Source: an uncultured Desulfovibrio sp. (GTDB taxonomy: Bacteria > Desulfobacterota > Desulfovibrionia > Desulfovibrionales > Desulfovibrionaceae). From it: a stretch of DNA of 64,000 nt. Shown here one piece after another: positions 26,422 through 35,650 of the stretch. Where the stretch lies: positions 1 to 64,000 of the forward strand of contig UQJT01000005.1 in NCBI GenBank assembly GCA_900541395.1, given 5' to 3'. Each line of letters opens with the position of its first letter. Within the stretch, counting starts at the first letter, position 1. The notes under the pieces are model-generated. The model saw only the letters and a program-made list of their open reading frames with translations. It made no database searches and was not told where the DNA came from. The position numbers were made by a program, and so were the translations under genes.

Positions 26422-26765
26422 GGACAACTCCTTGCTGACCGTCACTGTAAGGGCTTTGCCGGGCGGAGGCAATACGGCCGAAACAGGGTGGGTCGGTTTG
26501 ACTTTTATTGGTGCAAAACGTGTTGAGGAAGAAAAAGCGCGGACGAGCTTTGTTCCGCTCTCGGCGTTGTTGTTTGAAACAAGATTGCGGCATTGCCGGG
26601 GCCGATCGGCTGACTTTGCGCCGGGCGGGCATGAGAACGCGTGTCGCGCGGCCTGTTCATCATTGCTCCGCGAGCATTCGTCCGCTACGCCGGAACCATG
26701 CGCCCGGCTTGCCCGCAAGCGGGCGACGCCACGGGGGCCGCGCGCCCCAGACAGCGAGGTTGCTT
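26422..26765. other. divergent control region, thrC / rhodanese-YceI
   Basis: The 344 bases must hold both promoters. I see a TTGACT and AT-rich patch around 26498-26520 and a GGCTTGCCCGCAAGCGGGCG hairpin near 26708-26727, but no confident -35/-10 pair, riboswitch or repeat copy. Confidence 0.4.
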
Positions 26766-27701
26766 ATGAGTCATCCCATTATGGTGACGGTGGACGACGT
26801 GCGCGATTTTCTGGGCGAAAATGCCCGGGGCGTTCTTGTGGACGTGCTGCCGTCGGAACAATACGACAGACATCATATACCCGGCTCGGCCCAGGCCTGC
26901 GTGTTCGAGACGGCCTTTCTGGATCATATGTCCAAGGTGGCCCCGGACCGGGCGGCCCCGGTGCTGGTCTACGGGGCCGGCAATTCCCTGGACGCCGCCG
27001 TGGCCGCGGCCAAGCTGCTGGGAGCGGGCTACAGGGATGTGCGCGTGTTCGCCGGAGGGGTGGACGCCTGGCGTGCGGCCGGGCAGGCCCTGGAGGGCAG
27101 CGCCCCGGAAAAGGTGGACCCGGCCTTTCCGCCCCTGACGCCGCAGTTTCCTCGGTACTCTTTGTTGCCCGGCGAAAGCGTCATCCATTGGGTGGGACGC
27201 AACGACAAGCACAGCCATTGGGGTACGGTGGGCCTTTCCTCCGGTGAGCTGCGTTTTGAAAGCGGCAGGGGCGCGGGCTTTGTGACCGTGGACATGAATT
27301 CTCTGGCCAACGACGATCTGGCGGGCAGTTCCTGGCAGGATGCGCTCTTGCGGCATTTGGCCTCCGAGGATTTTTTTCACGTCGCGCGCTTTCCCGAGGC
27401 GCGCCTGCGGCTCACGGAATTGACTCCTCTGGAAGATGCGTCGGCGGGCATGCCCAACTATCACTTGAAAGGCTTGGCGGGCATCCGTGGGCACGAACAG
27501 CCGGTGGAAGCGGACATTTCCTTGCGCAACGTGCTGGATGAAAAAGAGGGCAACCGTTTGATTCTGGCCGGACAGCTCAATCTGGACCGCACCCTGTGGG
27601 GCGTCTTGTACGGTTCGGCTCGTTATTTCCGCTATCTGGGCATGCACAAGGTAGACGATCTGATCAGTCTGGACGCCCACGTGGTATTTCGTCCGGCGTA
27701 G
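26766..27701 (+). CDS. rhodanese-like / YceI-like fusion protein
   Basis: A 311-residue protein with two parts. Residues about 8-105 are a rhodanese fold (VLVDVLPSEQYDRHHIPGSAQ ... VRVFAGGVDAWRAAG). The active-site loop reads VYGAGNSLD, with Gly where the catalytic Cys should be, so sulfurtransferase activity is unlikely. Residues about 130-311 look like a YceI lipocalin (HSHWGTVGLSSGELRFE ... LDRTLWGVLYGSARYFRY). YceI proteins bind polyisoprenoids and are usually exported, yet no signal peptide is present, so this form is cytoplasmic. GAGGTT precedes the ATG. Confidence 0.85.
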   Translation: MSHPIMVTVDDVRDFLGENARGVLVDVLPSEQYDRHHIPGSAQACVFETAFLDHMSKVAPDRAAPVLVYGAGNSLDAAVAAAKLLGAGYRDVRVFAGGVDAWRAAGQALEGSAPEKVDPAFPPLTPQFPRYSLLPGESVIHWVGRNDKHSHWGTVGLSSGELRFESGRGAGFVTVDMNSLANDDLAGSSWQDALLRHLASEDFFHVARFPEARLRLTELTPLEDASAGMPNYHLKGLAGIRGHEQPVEADISLRNVLDEKEGNRLILAGQLNLDRTLWGVLYGSARYFRYLGMHKVDDLISLDAHVVFRPA

Positions 27702-27713
27702 CAGGCTCGGACC

Positions 27714-28481
27714 TTACGCGTTTTCGTCTTCCAGCAGCAGCGGCGCTTCCACCCGAAGCGCCGCTTTCGATCCCTTGCGGGCCTCCAGCAGAAAGAAGGC
27801 GGCGGCTTTTCCAGGTCGGCCGTGGACGAAGCGCAGGCGTACCGGACGCAGGCGCGGAGGCAGCGCGGTCAGCACGTCGGTCAGGCGTTCCGCGCCGCAC
27901 ACCAGGGCCAGAGCGCCCTGAAAGGCGAGAAGGCGATCCGCCGCGTCCAGGAACAGGGGAAAGGTGGTTTCATCCCCGAACAGGGCAGCCCGCCGAGTCG
28001 GAGAAGGGGGCGTACGCCCCGAGCCTTCCCGCCGCCACGGCGGATTGCACAGGGCCAGATGAAAGGGCGCTCCGCTTTTCGGGACGGCGGGCAGGGCGGC
28101 GCGCGCGGCGCGGAGTGTGGCCGTCTGCTTCAGATCGCCGGTCACTACGGAACAGCGCTCGTCCAGGCCCAGGCGGCGGATATTAAGTCGGGCGGCCTCC
28201 ACTTGGAAAACGTCGCGTTCCACGCCGACGACGGGGCCCAGGTCGGGCCGCCGCAACAGCAACCCCAGGCCCGCCACGCCGCAACCCGCGCCCAGATCGA
28301 CGACGGCCGCGGCCGGGGGCAGCTTCAGCCCCGCCGCAAAGTCTGCCAGCAGCAAGGCGTCGCGGCTGAAGCGAAAGCCCTGCTCCGGTTGGGCGAGGCC
28401 GCGCGGAAACCGGGCGCGGGCCGCCGCCGACGCGGGGGACGGAACCGGGAACGGAACAAAAGGCGGCAAGTGCGCGCTCAT
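27714..28481 (-). CDS. TrmN6-like N6-adenine methyltransferase
   Basis: A 255-residue SAM-dependent methyltransferase. Motif I is VVDLGAGCGVAGLGLL, the acidic loop is VVGVERD, and motif IV is LALCNPPWRRE; the NPPW signature marks N6-adenine enzymes. Overall it resembles TrmN6, which methylates A37 of tRNA-Val(UAC). The ATG at 28481 has AGGAGT six bases upstream. It is convergent with the rhodanese-YceI gene (12 bases apart) and divergent from the EndoQ-UvrD gene. Confidence 0.85.
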   Translation of the reverse strand: MSAHLPPFVPFPVPSPASAAARARFPRGLAQPEQGFRFSRDALLLADFAAGLKLPPAAAVVDLGAGCGVAGLGLLLRRPDLGPVVGVERDVFQVEAARLNIRRLGLDERCSVVTGDLKQTATLRAARAALPAVPKSGAPFHLALCNPPWRREGSGRTPPSPTRRAALFGDETTFPLFLDAADRLLAFQGALALVCGAERLTDVLTALPPRLRPVRLRFVHGRPGKAAAFFLLEARKGSKAALRVEAPLLLEDENA

Positions 28482-28622
28482 GGCAGACTCCTGCGGGCGC
28501 TCGGGCAGGCTCTGACGGCCCGCTCCGGACAACGGGGCGGGTCATGCCGCGTTGCGGGCGTCGCGCTTTCGAGTTATAGTCAACAATCCTTTTTCCGCAA
28601 TCTTTCACCACCCCCACCGCCC

Positions 28623-31600
28623 ATGAGCACGTTTCGCGCCGATCTGCACATTCATTCCCGTTTTTCCCGCGCCACCAGCAGCCGTCTGACCATACCCCAT
28701 CTGGCCGCCTGGGCGGGCGTCAAGGGTATAGACGTCCTGGCCACGGGCGACTTCACTCATCCCGAATGGCGCGCGGAACTGCGCGAAGCCCTGACGGAGG
28801 ACGAAACCGGCGGTCTGTTCCGGTTGCGCAAACCCCTGAGCGCCGACGACATGGCACGGGAAGTCCCGGCTCTTGCCGGGTTGGCCGTGTCCGAACCCCG
28901 CTTCATGCTGGAGGCGGAAATCAGCTCCATCTATAAGAAAAACGGCTCGGTGCGAAAAGTGCACAGCCTGGTGTACGTGCCGGACTTCGAGTCGGCGGAG
29001 CGTCTGTGCTCACGTCTGGAGCAGATCGGCAATCTGGCCGCCGACGGCCGCCCCATTCTCGGCCTGGATGTGCGGCACTTGCTGGAGCTGGTGCTGGAAA
29101 TCCCTCGCGCATACATGATCCCGGCGCATATCTGGACCCCCTGGTTTTCGCTGTTCGGGTCCAAGTCCGGCTTTAATTCTTTGGAGGAATGCTTCGAGGA
29201 TCTTACGCCCCACGTGTTCGCTCTGGAAACCGGTCTGTCCTCGGACCCGGACATGAACCGTTGCTGGAGCGCCCTGGATCGTCTGAGCCTGGTTTCCAAC
29301 TCCGACGCCCATTCCGGTGAAAATCTGGCTCGCGAAGCCACGCTGTTCACGGGGCAAGCTTCCTACGACGGCATATTCAACGCCCTGCGGGGGCTGGAAC
29401 CGGGGTATGCCGGAACTCTGGAATTTTTCCCCGAGGAGGGCAAGTACCATCTGGACGGACACCGGGCCTGTCATGTGGCCCTGGAACCCGAGGAATGCCG
29501 TCGTTTGAACGACATCTGCCCGGTGTGCGGCAAGCCTCTTACCGTGGGCGTGCTGCACCGGGTGCTGGAACTGGCCGACAGGCCCGCGCCCCCCGAGCCG
29601 GGGTCGGGGTTTCTGTCGCTCATCCCTCTGCCCGAAATCGTGGGCGAGATACTGCACTGCGGGCCCAAGACCAAGCGTCCTCAGTTGAAAGTGGCCGAAC
29701 TGACCCGCCGTTTCGGTCCGGAACTGACCTTGCTTCTGGATACTCCCCTGTCCGACGTGGGCCGCTACTGGCCCGAACTGGGCGAAGCGCTGCGGCGCAT
29801 GCGTTCCGGCCGGGTCATCCGTCGGGGCGGCTATGACGGCGAGTATGGCGTCATCCGGCTGTTCGAACCGGGAGAAATGGGCCCCTCGCTGCTGACCGGG
29901 GCCTCGCCCGCCCGAACCCGTTCCTTGCCTCTGCACGCCCCCTGGCCCGCGCCTTCGGCGGAGCGCTCTTCGTTGACCGGGACGGCCGCCTCGCGTTCCG
30001 CTCCTGTCGTTTCCGCCGTGGCGTCCGCGTCCGCCAAGCCGGGCTTCACTCCGGGCCAGGAAAACGCTCTGGCGGCCGGTCCCGGTCCCGTACTGGTGCT
30101 GGCCGGTCCCGGTTCCGGCAAAACACGTACCCTGATAGGGCGCGTATCGCGCCTTCTGGAGCGCGGGGTTCCGGCTTCGGCCATCGTGGCCGTCACGTTC
30201 ACCCGCCGGGCCGCAGGAGAAATGCGCGAACGCCTGGCCGCCGCCGCGCCCAAGGGAACCTGGGGGGCTGAAACTCCCCTGCCCGAAACCGATACCCTGC
30301 ATGCTTTGGCCCTCAAGCATCGGCCCGGCCCGGCCCCGGTGGTGCTGGGCGAGGAGGCCGCCCGCCGGGCTTTTATCGCCGCCAACCCCGGCCGTTTCGA
30401 CACAGATGCCCGGGCGGCGTCCGCAGCCTGGGACGAACTCGCCCTCGGGCGGGAACGGCTGGACGTGCCCGTCCATTTGGAAGAGGCCGCCCGCGCCTAC
30501 GCGGACTGGAAAAAGGCCCGCCAGGCGGCGGATTACACGGATTTGCTGGAAACCTGGTTGGACGTGTTGCGAACCGCGCCCGATGCGGATCGGCCTTGGC
30601 TCCACGTATTGGTGGACGAAGTGCAGGACCTTTCGCCCTTGCAGCGCGCCCTGGTGCGCGCCTTGCTCCCCCCGGACGGGACGGGGTTTTTCGGTATCGG
30701 CGATCCGGACCAGTCCATTTACGGCTTCCGGGGAGCGGATGCGGCCATTGCCGAACGCCTGCGCGAAGTGTGGCCCGGCTTGCGGGTACTGAGTCTGGAT
30801 GAAAGTCATCGTACCTCGGCGGCCGTGCTGACGGCGGCCCAGGCCGTCCTGGGACCCGACGCGGCCTGCGCGGAACTACGCTCCGTCACCGGCCGACCGG
30901 CCACCCTGCAGTGGCTGCGCGCGCCTTCGGCCGAACGCGAGGCGGCCTGGGTAGCGGATCGGGTGGCTTATCTGGTAGGCGGCACCTCGCACCAGCAGGC
31001 CGATCTGCGTGAGGAACTGGCGGGGTGCCATCTTTCGTCGGGTTCGTGCAGTCCCGGCGACATCGCCGTGTTGGTGCGGCTCAAGGCGCTTATGCCGCCC
31101 CTGCGCGCGGCTCTTGAACGGCGGGGCATACCTTGCGCCGTGCCCGAGGTGGAAGCTTTCTGGACCGACGCGCGCGTGGATCTCATCTTGCAGGGGGCGG
31201 CCCTGTTCACGCGGGGGCAGGAGGCCGACCCCGGTTTCGCTCTGGCCGGAGTGCCGCCCGAAATCTGGCGGCAGGGGCCGGCCGCCGTGCTGGCGGCCGC
31301 CGAAGAAGCGGGGAACCGCGCCTTTGATCCTCTATTCGGCGAATCATCGGCCTTCCGCAGATTGGCTGCCGCTTATCGCGAGGCGGCCGACGACTGGCGC
31401 GGCGTGCTGGATTTCGTTTCCCTGCGCCAGGAGCTGGACATGGTGCGTTCCCGCTCCGAACAGGTGCAGATTATGACCCTGCATGCAGCCAAGGGCCTGG
31501 AGTTCCGGGTGGTGTTCCTGCCGTGCCTGGAAGACGGGCTGCTGCCTTTCCGGGGCACCGATGTTCTTTTGCGTGAAGCCGGCCGCGAGGAGGCCGCTCC

Positions 31601-31883
31601 CACGTTTACGGCGGCGTCGGGCAAAAAAGTCTCCGACGCTCTTCCCGTACCGCCGGGAAACGGCTATGATCTCTACGACGAACAGGAGGAGCGGCGGCTG
31701 TTGTACGTGGGGTTGACGCGCGCGGCGGAAGCCGTGTTCGCCTCGGCCGCCGGCCAGCGCAACCTATACGGTCATACTCTGCGCCTGCCGCCTTCGCCCC
31801 TGCTGCCCGCCGCGCGTTTTCGCGCCGTGACGCTGACCCGGCACACCAAAGTGCTGGCCAGCCAGCTTTCTTTGTTTCGTTGA
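28623..31883 (+). CDS. endonuclease Q-UvrD helicase fusion
   Basis: A 1086-residue two-enzyme polypeptide. Residues 1 to about 400 match endonuclease Q: PHP motif ADLHIHSRFSRATS, metal-binding SNSDAHSGEN, and the EndoQ zinc site CPVCGKPLTVGVLHR near residue 299. EndoQ nicks 5' of deaminated bases. A Ser/Ala/Pro-rich linker (about 415-475) leads to a superfamily 1A helicase: Walker A AGPGSGKTR near 494, DEVQD near 665, GIGDPDQSIYGFRGAD, VQIMTLHAAKGLEF near 947 and LLYVGLTRA near 1025. All helicase motifs look intact. No clear ribosome site precedes the ATG. The start at 28623 is fixed by the PHP domain. Confidence 0.9.
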   Translation: MSTFRADLHIHSRFSRATSSRLTIPHLAAWAGVKGIDVLATGDFTHPEWRAELREALTEDETGGLFRLRKPLSADDMAREVPALAGLAVSEPRFMLEAEISSIYKKNGSVRKVHSLVYVPDFESAERLCSRLEQIGNLAADGRPILGLDVRHLLELVLEIPRAYMIPAHIWTPWFSLFGSKSGFNSLEECFEDLTPHVFALETGLSSDPDMNRCWSALDRLSLVSNSDAHSGENLAREATLFTGQASYDGIFNALRGLEPGYAGTLEFFPEEGKYHLDGHRACHVALEPEECRRLNDICPVCGKPLTVGVLHRVLELADRPAPPEPGSGFLSLIPLPEIVGEILHCGPKTKRPQLKVAELTRRFGPELTLLLDTPLSDVGRYWPELGEALRRMRSGRVIRRGGYDGEYGVIRLFEPGEMGPSLLTGASPARTRSLPLHAPWPAPSAERSSLTGTAASRSAPVVSAVASASAKPGFTPGQENALAAGPGPVLVLAGPGSGKTRTLIGRVSRLLERGVPASAIVAVTFTRRAAGEMRERLAAAAPKGTWGAETPLPETDTLHALALKHRPGPAPVVLGEEAARRAFIAANPGRFDTDARAASAAWDELALGRERLDVPVHLEEAARAYADWKKARQAADYTDLLETWLDVLRTAPDADRPWLHVLVDEVQDLSPLQRALVRALLPPDGTGFFGIGDPDQSIYGFRGADAAIAERLREVWPGLRVLSLDESHRTSAAVLTAAQAVLGPDAACAELRSVTGRPATLQWLRAPSAEREAAWVADRVAYLVGGTSHQQADLREELAGCHLSSGSCSPGDIAVLVRLKALMPPLRAALERRGIPCAVPEVEAFWTDARVDLILQGAALFTRGQEADPGFALAGVPPEIWRQGPAAVLAAAEEAGNRAFDPLFGESSAFRRLAAAYREAADDWRGVLDFVSLRQELDMVRSRSEQVQIMTLHAAKGLEFRVVFLPCLEDGLLPFRGTDVLLREAGREEAAPTFTAASGKKVSDALPVPPGNGYDLYDEQEERRLLYVGLTRAAEAVFASAAGQRNLYGHTLRLPPSPLLPAARFRAVTLTRHTKVLASQLSLFR

Positions 31884-32010
31884 TCATGGACGGGGAAGCC
31901 TGTTTGGCAGGCTGTGGTAAACGAAAGCTTTTTTGCGGGAAAAGACGAACGGAGTCGAACGAAGTGGAGTTCCGTCATTTTGTAGGATATGCCGCCCCGT
32001 ATCGGCGGCT

Positions 32011-32060
32011 CCGCCGGAGGCGCGAAATCCGCGCAACGGAACATGGCGTCCGGCCGGGAT
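32011..32060. repeat. fragment of dispersed repeat (family C interior)
   Basis: GGAGGCGCGAAATCCGCG followed by ACGGAACA matches the interior of the copy at 44901-45122 and a stretch near 21430-21455. It sits between the helicase fusion and the PilZ gene; no terminal repeats are visible here, so it is a remnant. Confidence 0.5.
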
Positions 32061-32098
32061 GCAAGGTCCGTGTTCAACGGCTCTTTTAAGGAACCGCT

Positions 32099-33019
32099 AT
32101 GTCCTCCAAGGCCACCTCTTTTGCCCGTCTGTTTTTTCGCAAAACGGACGAAAATGCTCAGGCCGTGCGGCAGATATTGTCGTTGGCCATTGAAACCCGG
32201 GCCGATTTCAACATGGATTTTTTCGTGCATAATCGCCTGGTTTACCAACTTAAGGGCGCATGCGTTGAAGTGCGGCCGGACGCGCTCAAGGTTTATCTGC
32301 GTGGCGGCGTCGAGCATCTGCCGCCCGTGGGCATGGAGGTACACGTCTATTTTTCGTCGCGCGTCGAGCGCAAAAGCGTGCCGTTCGACTTTTTGGCCCG
32401 TGTGGTGTCCGCCGAGCGGAAAGGGGGAGATTCCTTTCTCTGGTTGAACCTGCCGGAGAAGTTGGGGCACAACCAGCGGCGCTATAACGTGCGGGTGTCC
32501 GCCAGCAAGGAGGATATTCGCGATTTTCGGGTATGGTACGGCAAACCTGTGGTCGACGCCGAAGCGGGCGACGTCCGCTTGCGCTGGGTGCCCATATCCC
32601 TCCAGCACGTCGAGTTGCTGGATATATCCGCCGGAGGGCTGCAACTTCTGGTGGCGCGAGGTTCGCCGGTTTATCCCCATCTGGCCCCGCGCGAGGTGTT
32701 GTTGGTCAGAGGCACGTTTGAACTGCGGGGCAAGAGCCCGCAACAGTTGATCATGGTAGGGTCGGTAGTCCGCATGAGTAAAAGTGAGGACGCGTCCCGG
32801 GCCGGTCTGGCGATCAGTTTCAAACGTTGGGGAAAGATGGTGGGCGGGCATTTCGTCTGGCGCGATCTGGGCAGGCAGGAGGGCATCAATCCGCTGGCGG
32901 ACTGGGTGTTTCAGCTTATCTTTAACCGCCGTCGTCTGGCCCGTGAGCGCGAGGAGGATTGCTCAAGCCGGAAGAAATATCAGGGCCAGGACGACCACAA
33001 CCAGGAGCGACGGCAGTAG
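32099..33019 (+). CDS. PilZ-domain c-di-GMP receptor protein
   Basis: A 306-residue cytoplasmic protein. The PilZ motifs are RRYNVR (arginines near residues 123-128) and DISAGGLQL (near 175), together forming the c-di-GMP site. An N-terminal beta-rich region of about 115 residues precedes it, resembling the YcgR-type domain order, and the basic tail is disordered. It is likely an effector for motility or adhesion, perhaps of the GGDEF enzyme at the window start. AAGGA precedes the ATG. Its last 57 bases overlap the convergent DUF554 gene. Confidence 0.88.
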   Translation: MSSKATSFARLFFRKTDENAQAVRQILSLAIETRADFNMDFFVHNRLVYQLKGACVEVRPDALKVYLRGGVEHLPPVGMEVHVYFSSRVERKSVPFDFLARVVSAERKGGDSFLWLNLPEKLGHNQRRYNVRVSASKEDIRDFRVWYGKPVVDAEAGDVRLRWVPISLQHVELLDISAGGLQLLVARGSPVYPHLAPREVLLVRGTFELRGKSPQQLIMVGSVVRMSKSEDASRAGLAISFKRWGKMVGGHFVWRDLGRQEGINPLADWVFQLIFNRRRLAREREEDCSSRKKYQGQDDHNQERRQ

Positions 33020-33655
33020 GTTGGAAAGCCTGATTTGGGTCAGGTTGAGCAGATTGAAGGCTATACCCAGAATAAGCACTCCGCCGGTGGCTGTGAGTTC
33101 GTTCATGAGGGCGGGGCTCATCCAGGGTTTGAGGAAACCCGCGCCGATCACCAGCAGACCTTGATAAAGCAGCAGCGGCACGGCGGCGAAGGCCACGCCG
33201 AGACCGTAGGCCGAGGCCAAGGCCAGAGCGGCGAATCCGTCCATGACGGCTTTGGAAAAGACCACGGTCCGGTCGCCGCGCAATCCTTCGTCGAACGAAC
33301 CCACAATGGCCATGGCTCCGATGCAGACCAGCACCGTGGTGTTGACCAGTCCTTCGGTGAAGCGTGGATTGCCCGATTTGAGCAGCCTTTTCAAGCGATC
33401 GCCCAAAGCCATGAAGCGTTCTTCCAGACGCAACAGTTCACCCGCCACGCCGCCCAGCAACACGCTGAAAATAAGAATGACGGGCGACTTGGTGACAAAG
33501 GCCATCTGCATCCCGGTAACCAGAATGCACAAGCCCAATCCCTGAAAAACGATGGTGCGCACGCGTTCCGGCAGGCGGGAGCCCAGGGCCATGCCCGCCA
33601 GAGCCCCGACCGCTATGGCCAGAGCGTTGATCAGCGGACCGATGGGTAGAATCAT
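32963..33655 (-). CDS. DUF554 family integral membrane protein
   Basis: A 230-residue inner-membrane protein with about seven hydrophobic helices. It begins MILPIGPLINALAIAVGALAG and includes GEGL-like NPRFTEGLVNTTVLVC, the features of DUF554 (YdfK-like) proteins. Transport activity is suspected for the family but not known. The ATG at 33655 has GGAGCG upstream. The 3' end overlaps the PilZ gene by 57 bases in convergent orientation. Confidence 0.88.
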   Translation of the reverse strand: MILPIGPLINALAIAVGALAGMALGSRLPERVRTIVFQGLGLCILVTGMQMAFVTKSPVILIFSVLLGGVAGELLRLEERFMALGDRLKRLLKSGNPRFTEGLVNTTVLVCIGAMAIVGSFDEGLRGDRTVVFSKAVMDGFAALALASAYGLGVAFAAVPLLLYQGLLVIGAGFLKPWMSPALMNELTATGGVLILGIAFNLLNLTQIRLSNLLPSLLVVVVLALIFLPA

Positions 33656-33821
33656 GGTCGTGCGCTCCGTGGAATAAAGACGTGGAAAACGCCTGTGTAC
33701 TCCGTCGCGGCCGGATTGAAAAGAGCCGTTTTTCATCCCCGCAGCCGGAAGCATGGGCGTCGTGAGGCTCATGGACAGGCCGCCGGGCCTGTGCTAGGGC
33801 AGGAGGCCGGATGGGAACAGT

Positions 33822-34514
33822 ATGCGGCTGCAGACTTGGAAACGCTTGATCGCGCGCTCCGGAACCGGAGCCTTGGCGACGCTTCTTGCATGGGGAGCGT
33901 CGTCGCTGTTGTGGGCAGGGGAACCAGGGGCCCGTGCGGTGTTCTGGCGTTTGCCCACCACCATTTTCGAAAATACGGTGCCCGGCCTGAGTGAAAACGA
34001 AAAATACGAACTTCTGGTGCAGGGAGCCACGGAGCATTGGGCTATCCGGCACTCCTCCCACGACGTGCTGGAGATAGCCGAGGCTCCTGACGGCGACTCC
34101 ACGGTGTTGCTGCGTCTGTTCCGGGGCAACGGCTACGTGTTGGCGGCCATCGGCACGGATTCGGGGCCGGTATGCTCCACCGAACTGTGGCGCTTGGACG
34201 CCCGGGGCGGGGCCGAGCCGGCGGCTTCCCCGCCGGAACCGAATATTCTGGATTTTTTCGCGCCGGGCACGCGCATTCCGCCCGACGTCACGGCGTCTCT
34301 GCCGTTCTGCGTGCGTCCCGAGGGGTTGGAAGTGCGGCCTTTGTTCTGGACATCCATCGGTCTGGCCCATGTGCCGGTGGATAATGCCGTGTTCTATGTA
34401 TGGACCGGAACGCGGTTCAGCAAGCGCATCGTCGAGCTTCGGCCGCCGAAGGAGCCGGAGGCGCAGGCCGCCAAAGACGAGACGCGAGTCGTCGAGCAGC
34501 GGTCGGGGGAATAG
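33822..34514 (+). CDS. secreted protein of unknown function
   Basis: A 230-residue protein with a signal peptide (basic start, hydrophobic residues 14-30, likely cut after SLLWAG). The mature part is beta-rich and ends in a Glu/Lys/Arg-rich tail. No lipobox, catalytic motif or recognised domain is seen; two cysteines (PVCSTE and PFCVRP) could pair. It stands alone between divergent DUF554 and convergent argB. Confidence 0.72.
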   Translation: MRLQTWKRLIARSGTGALATLLAWGASSLLWAGEPGARAVFWRLPTTIFENTVPGLSENEKYELLVQGATEHWAIRHSSHDVLEIAEAPDGDSTVLLRLFRGNGYVLAAIGTDSGPVCSTELWRLDARGGAEPAASPPEPNILDFFAPGTRIPPDVTASLPFCVRPEGLEVRPLFWTSIGLAHVPVDNAVFYVWTGTRFSKRIVELRPPKEPEAQAAKDETRVVEQRSGE

Positions 34515-34586
34515 AAGCCTCATGGTTTGATATGGATATTTTTTTGTTTCTTACATGAGGGTATTGCGGCAACCGATCCTGCGCTC

Positions 34587-35489
34587 TCAGCCCGCAATCT
34601 CCGTTCCGATTCCCTGGTCGGTGAGCAACTCCAGCAACAGACAATTTTCGACGCGGCCGTCGACCACGGTCACCTTGGCCACGCCCTGGCGCAGGGCCTC
34701 CAGACAGCATTCCACTTTAGGGATCATGCCCCCGGACACGGTGCCGTCCGCGATAAGCGCGGCGGCCCTGTCCGCCGTGAGCGAACGGATGAGTTCGCCG
34801 TTCTTGTCTTTGATCCCCGACACGTCGGTCAGCATGAGCAGACGACGGGCCTTGAGCGCTCCGGCCACGGCTCCGGCCACGGAGTCCGCGTTGATATTGT
34901 AGGTGCGGCCGTCGTCGTCCACGCCTACCGGGGCAATGACGGGGACGAAATCGTCGCGGATCAGCGAATGCAGCAGGTGGGTGTTGACGCCGGTTACCGC
35001 CCCCACGTTGCCGAGGTCGATGATTTCGGGCGGCTGCTCGTCGCCCCGTGCCACGCTCATGGCCAGCTTACGCGCGGTAAGCAGCAGGCCGTCCTTGCCG
35101 GACAGGCCTACGCCACGGGCTCCGGCCCGGTTGATTTGATTGACGATATCCTTGTTCACCGAACCGGCGAGGACCATTTCCACCACGTTCATGGTAGCGT
35201 CGTCGGTGACGCGGCGGCCCTGGCGGAATTCGGATTTGATCGCCAGTTTGTCGAGCATAAGATTGATTTGAGGACCGCCGCCGTGCACCACCACGGGGTG
35301 GATGCCCACCAGCTTGAGCAGAGCCACGTTGAGGGCGAACGCCTGCTTGAGCCCGTCCTCGGTCATGGCGTGACCGCCATATTTGATTACAACAATTTCA
35401 TTATGGTATTCACGTAGATAGGGCAAGCTTTCGATCAGCACCCTGGACTGCACGCGGGCCTGAGCCACGGGATCGGACAGAGCGGACAT
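34587..35489 (-). CDS. argB: acetylglutamate kinase
   Basis: A 300-residue amino acid kinase that phosphorylates N-acetylglutamate in arginine synthesis. It has [10 protein letters not shown] for the phosphate lysine, [11 protein letters not shown] for substrate, [14 protein letters not shown] and [12 protein letters not shown]. The ATG at 35489 is chosen for GGAGAA in front; the open frame goes on upstream without homology. No other arg gene is adjacent. Confidence 0.97.
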   Translation of the reverse strand: MSALSDPVAQARVQSRVLIESLPYLREYHNEIVVIKYGGHAMTEDGLKQAFALNVALLKLVGIHPVVVHGGGPQINLMLDKLAIKSEFRQGRRVTDDATMNVVEMVLAGSVNKDIVNQINRAGARGVGLSGKDGLLLTARKLAMSVARGDEQPPEIIDLGNVGAVTGVNTHLLHSLIRDDFVPVIAPVGVDDDGRTYNINADSVAGAVAGALKARRLLMLTDVSGIKDKNGELIRSLTADRAAALIADGTVSGGMIPKVECCLEALRQGVAKVTVVDGRVENCLLLELLTDQGIGTEIAG

Positions 35490-35599
35490 GGCGTTCTCCG
35501 GTTGAGGAAGCCGAGGAAAAGGGTGAACCCGCCACGGGAAACGGGGTGGCCATACCATAAAGGCGTTGCCTAAACGGCGGCAACAGGGTACTTAGGAAC

Positions 35600-35627
35600 G
35601 GTCTTCGGCGCAAGCCGAACCTTTTTT
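35600..35627 (+). terminator. intrinsic terminator in the yajC leader
   Basis: TTCGGC-GCAA-GCCGAA forms a tight tetraloop hairpin with two extra GG/CC pairs after a two-base bulge, followed at once by TTTTTT. It lies 23 bases before the yajC ATG, on the sense strand. It could attenuate yajC-secDF or end a short RNA begun in the argB-yajC gap. Confidence 0.65.
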
Positions 35628-35650
35628 ATTAAGCCAACCCCGGAGGAACC

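Noticed and set aside
34518..34560. CCTCATG / CATGAGG inverted repeat between the secreted-protein gene and argB
   Set aside because: Seven pairs around a 29-base AT-rich loop; too weak for a terminator and not repeated elsewhere in the window.
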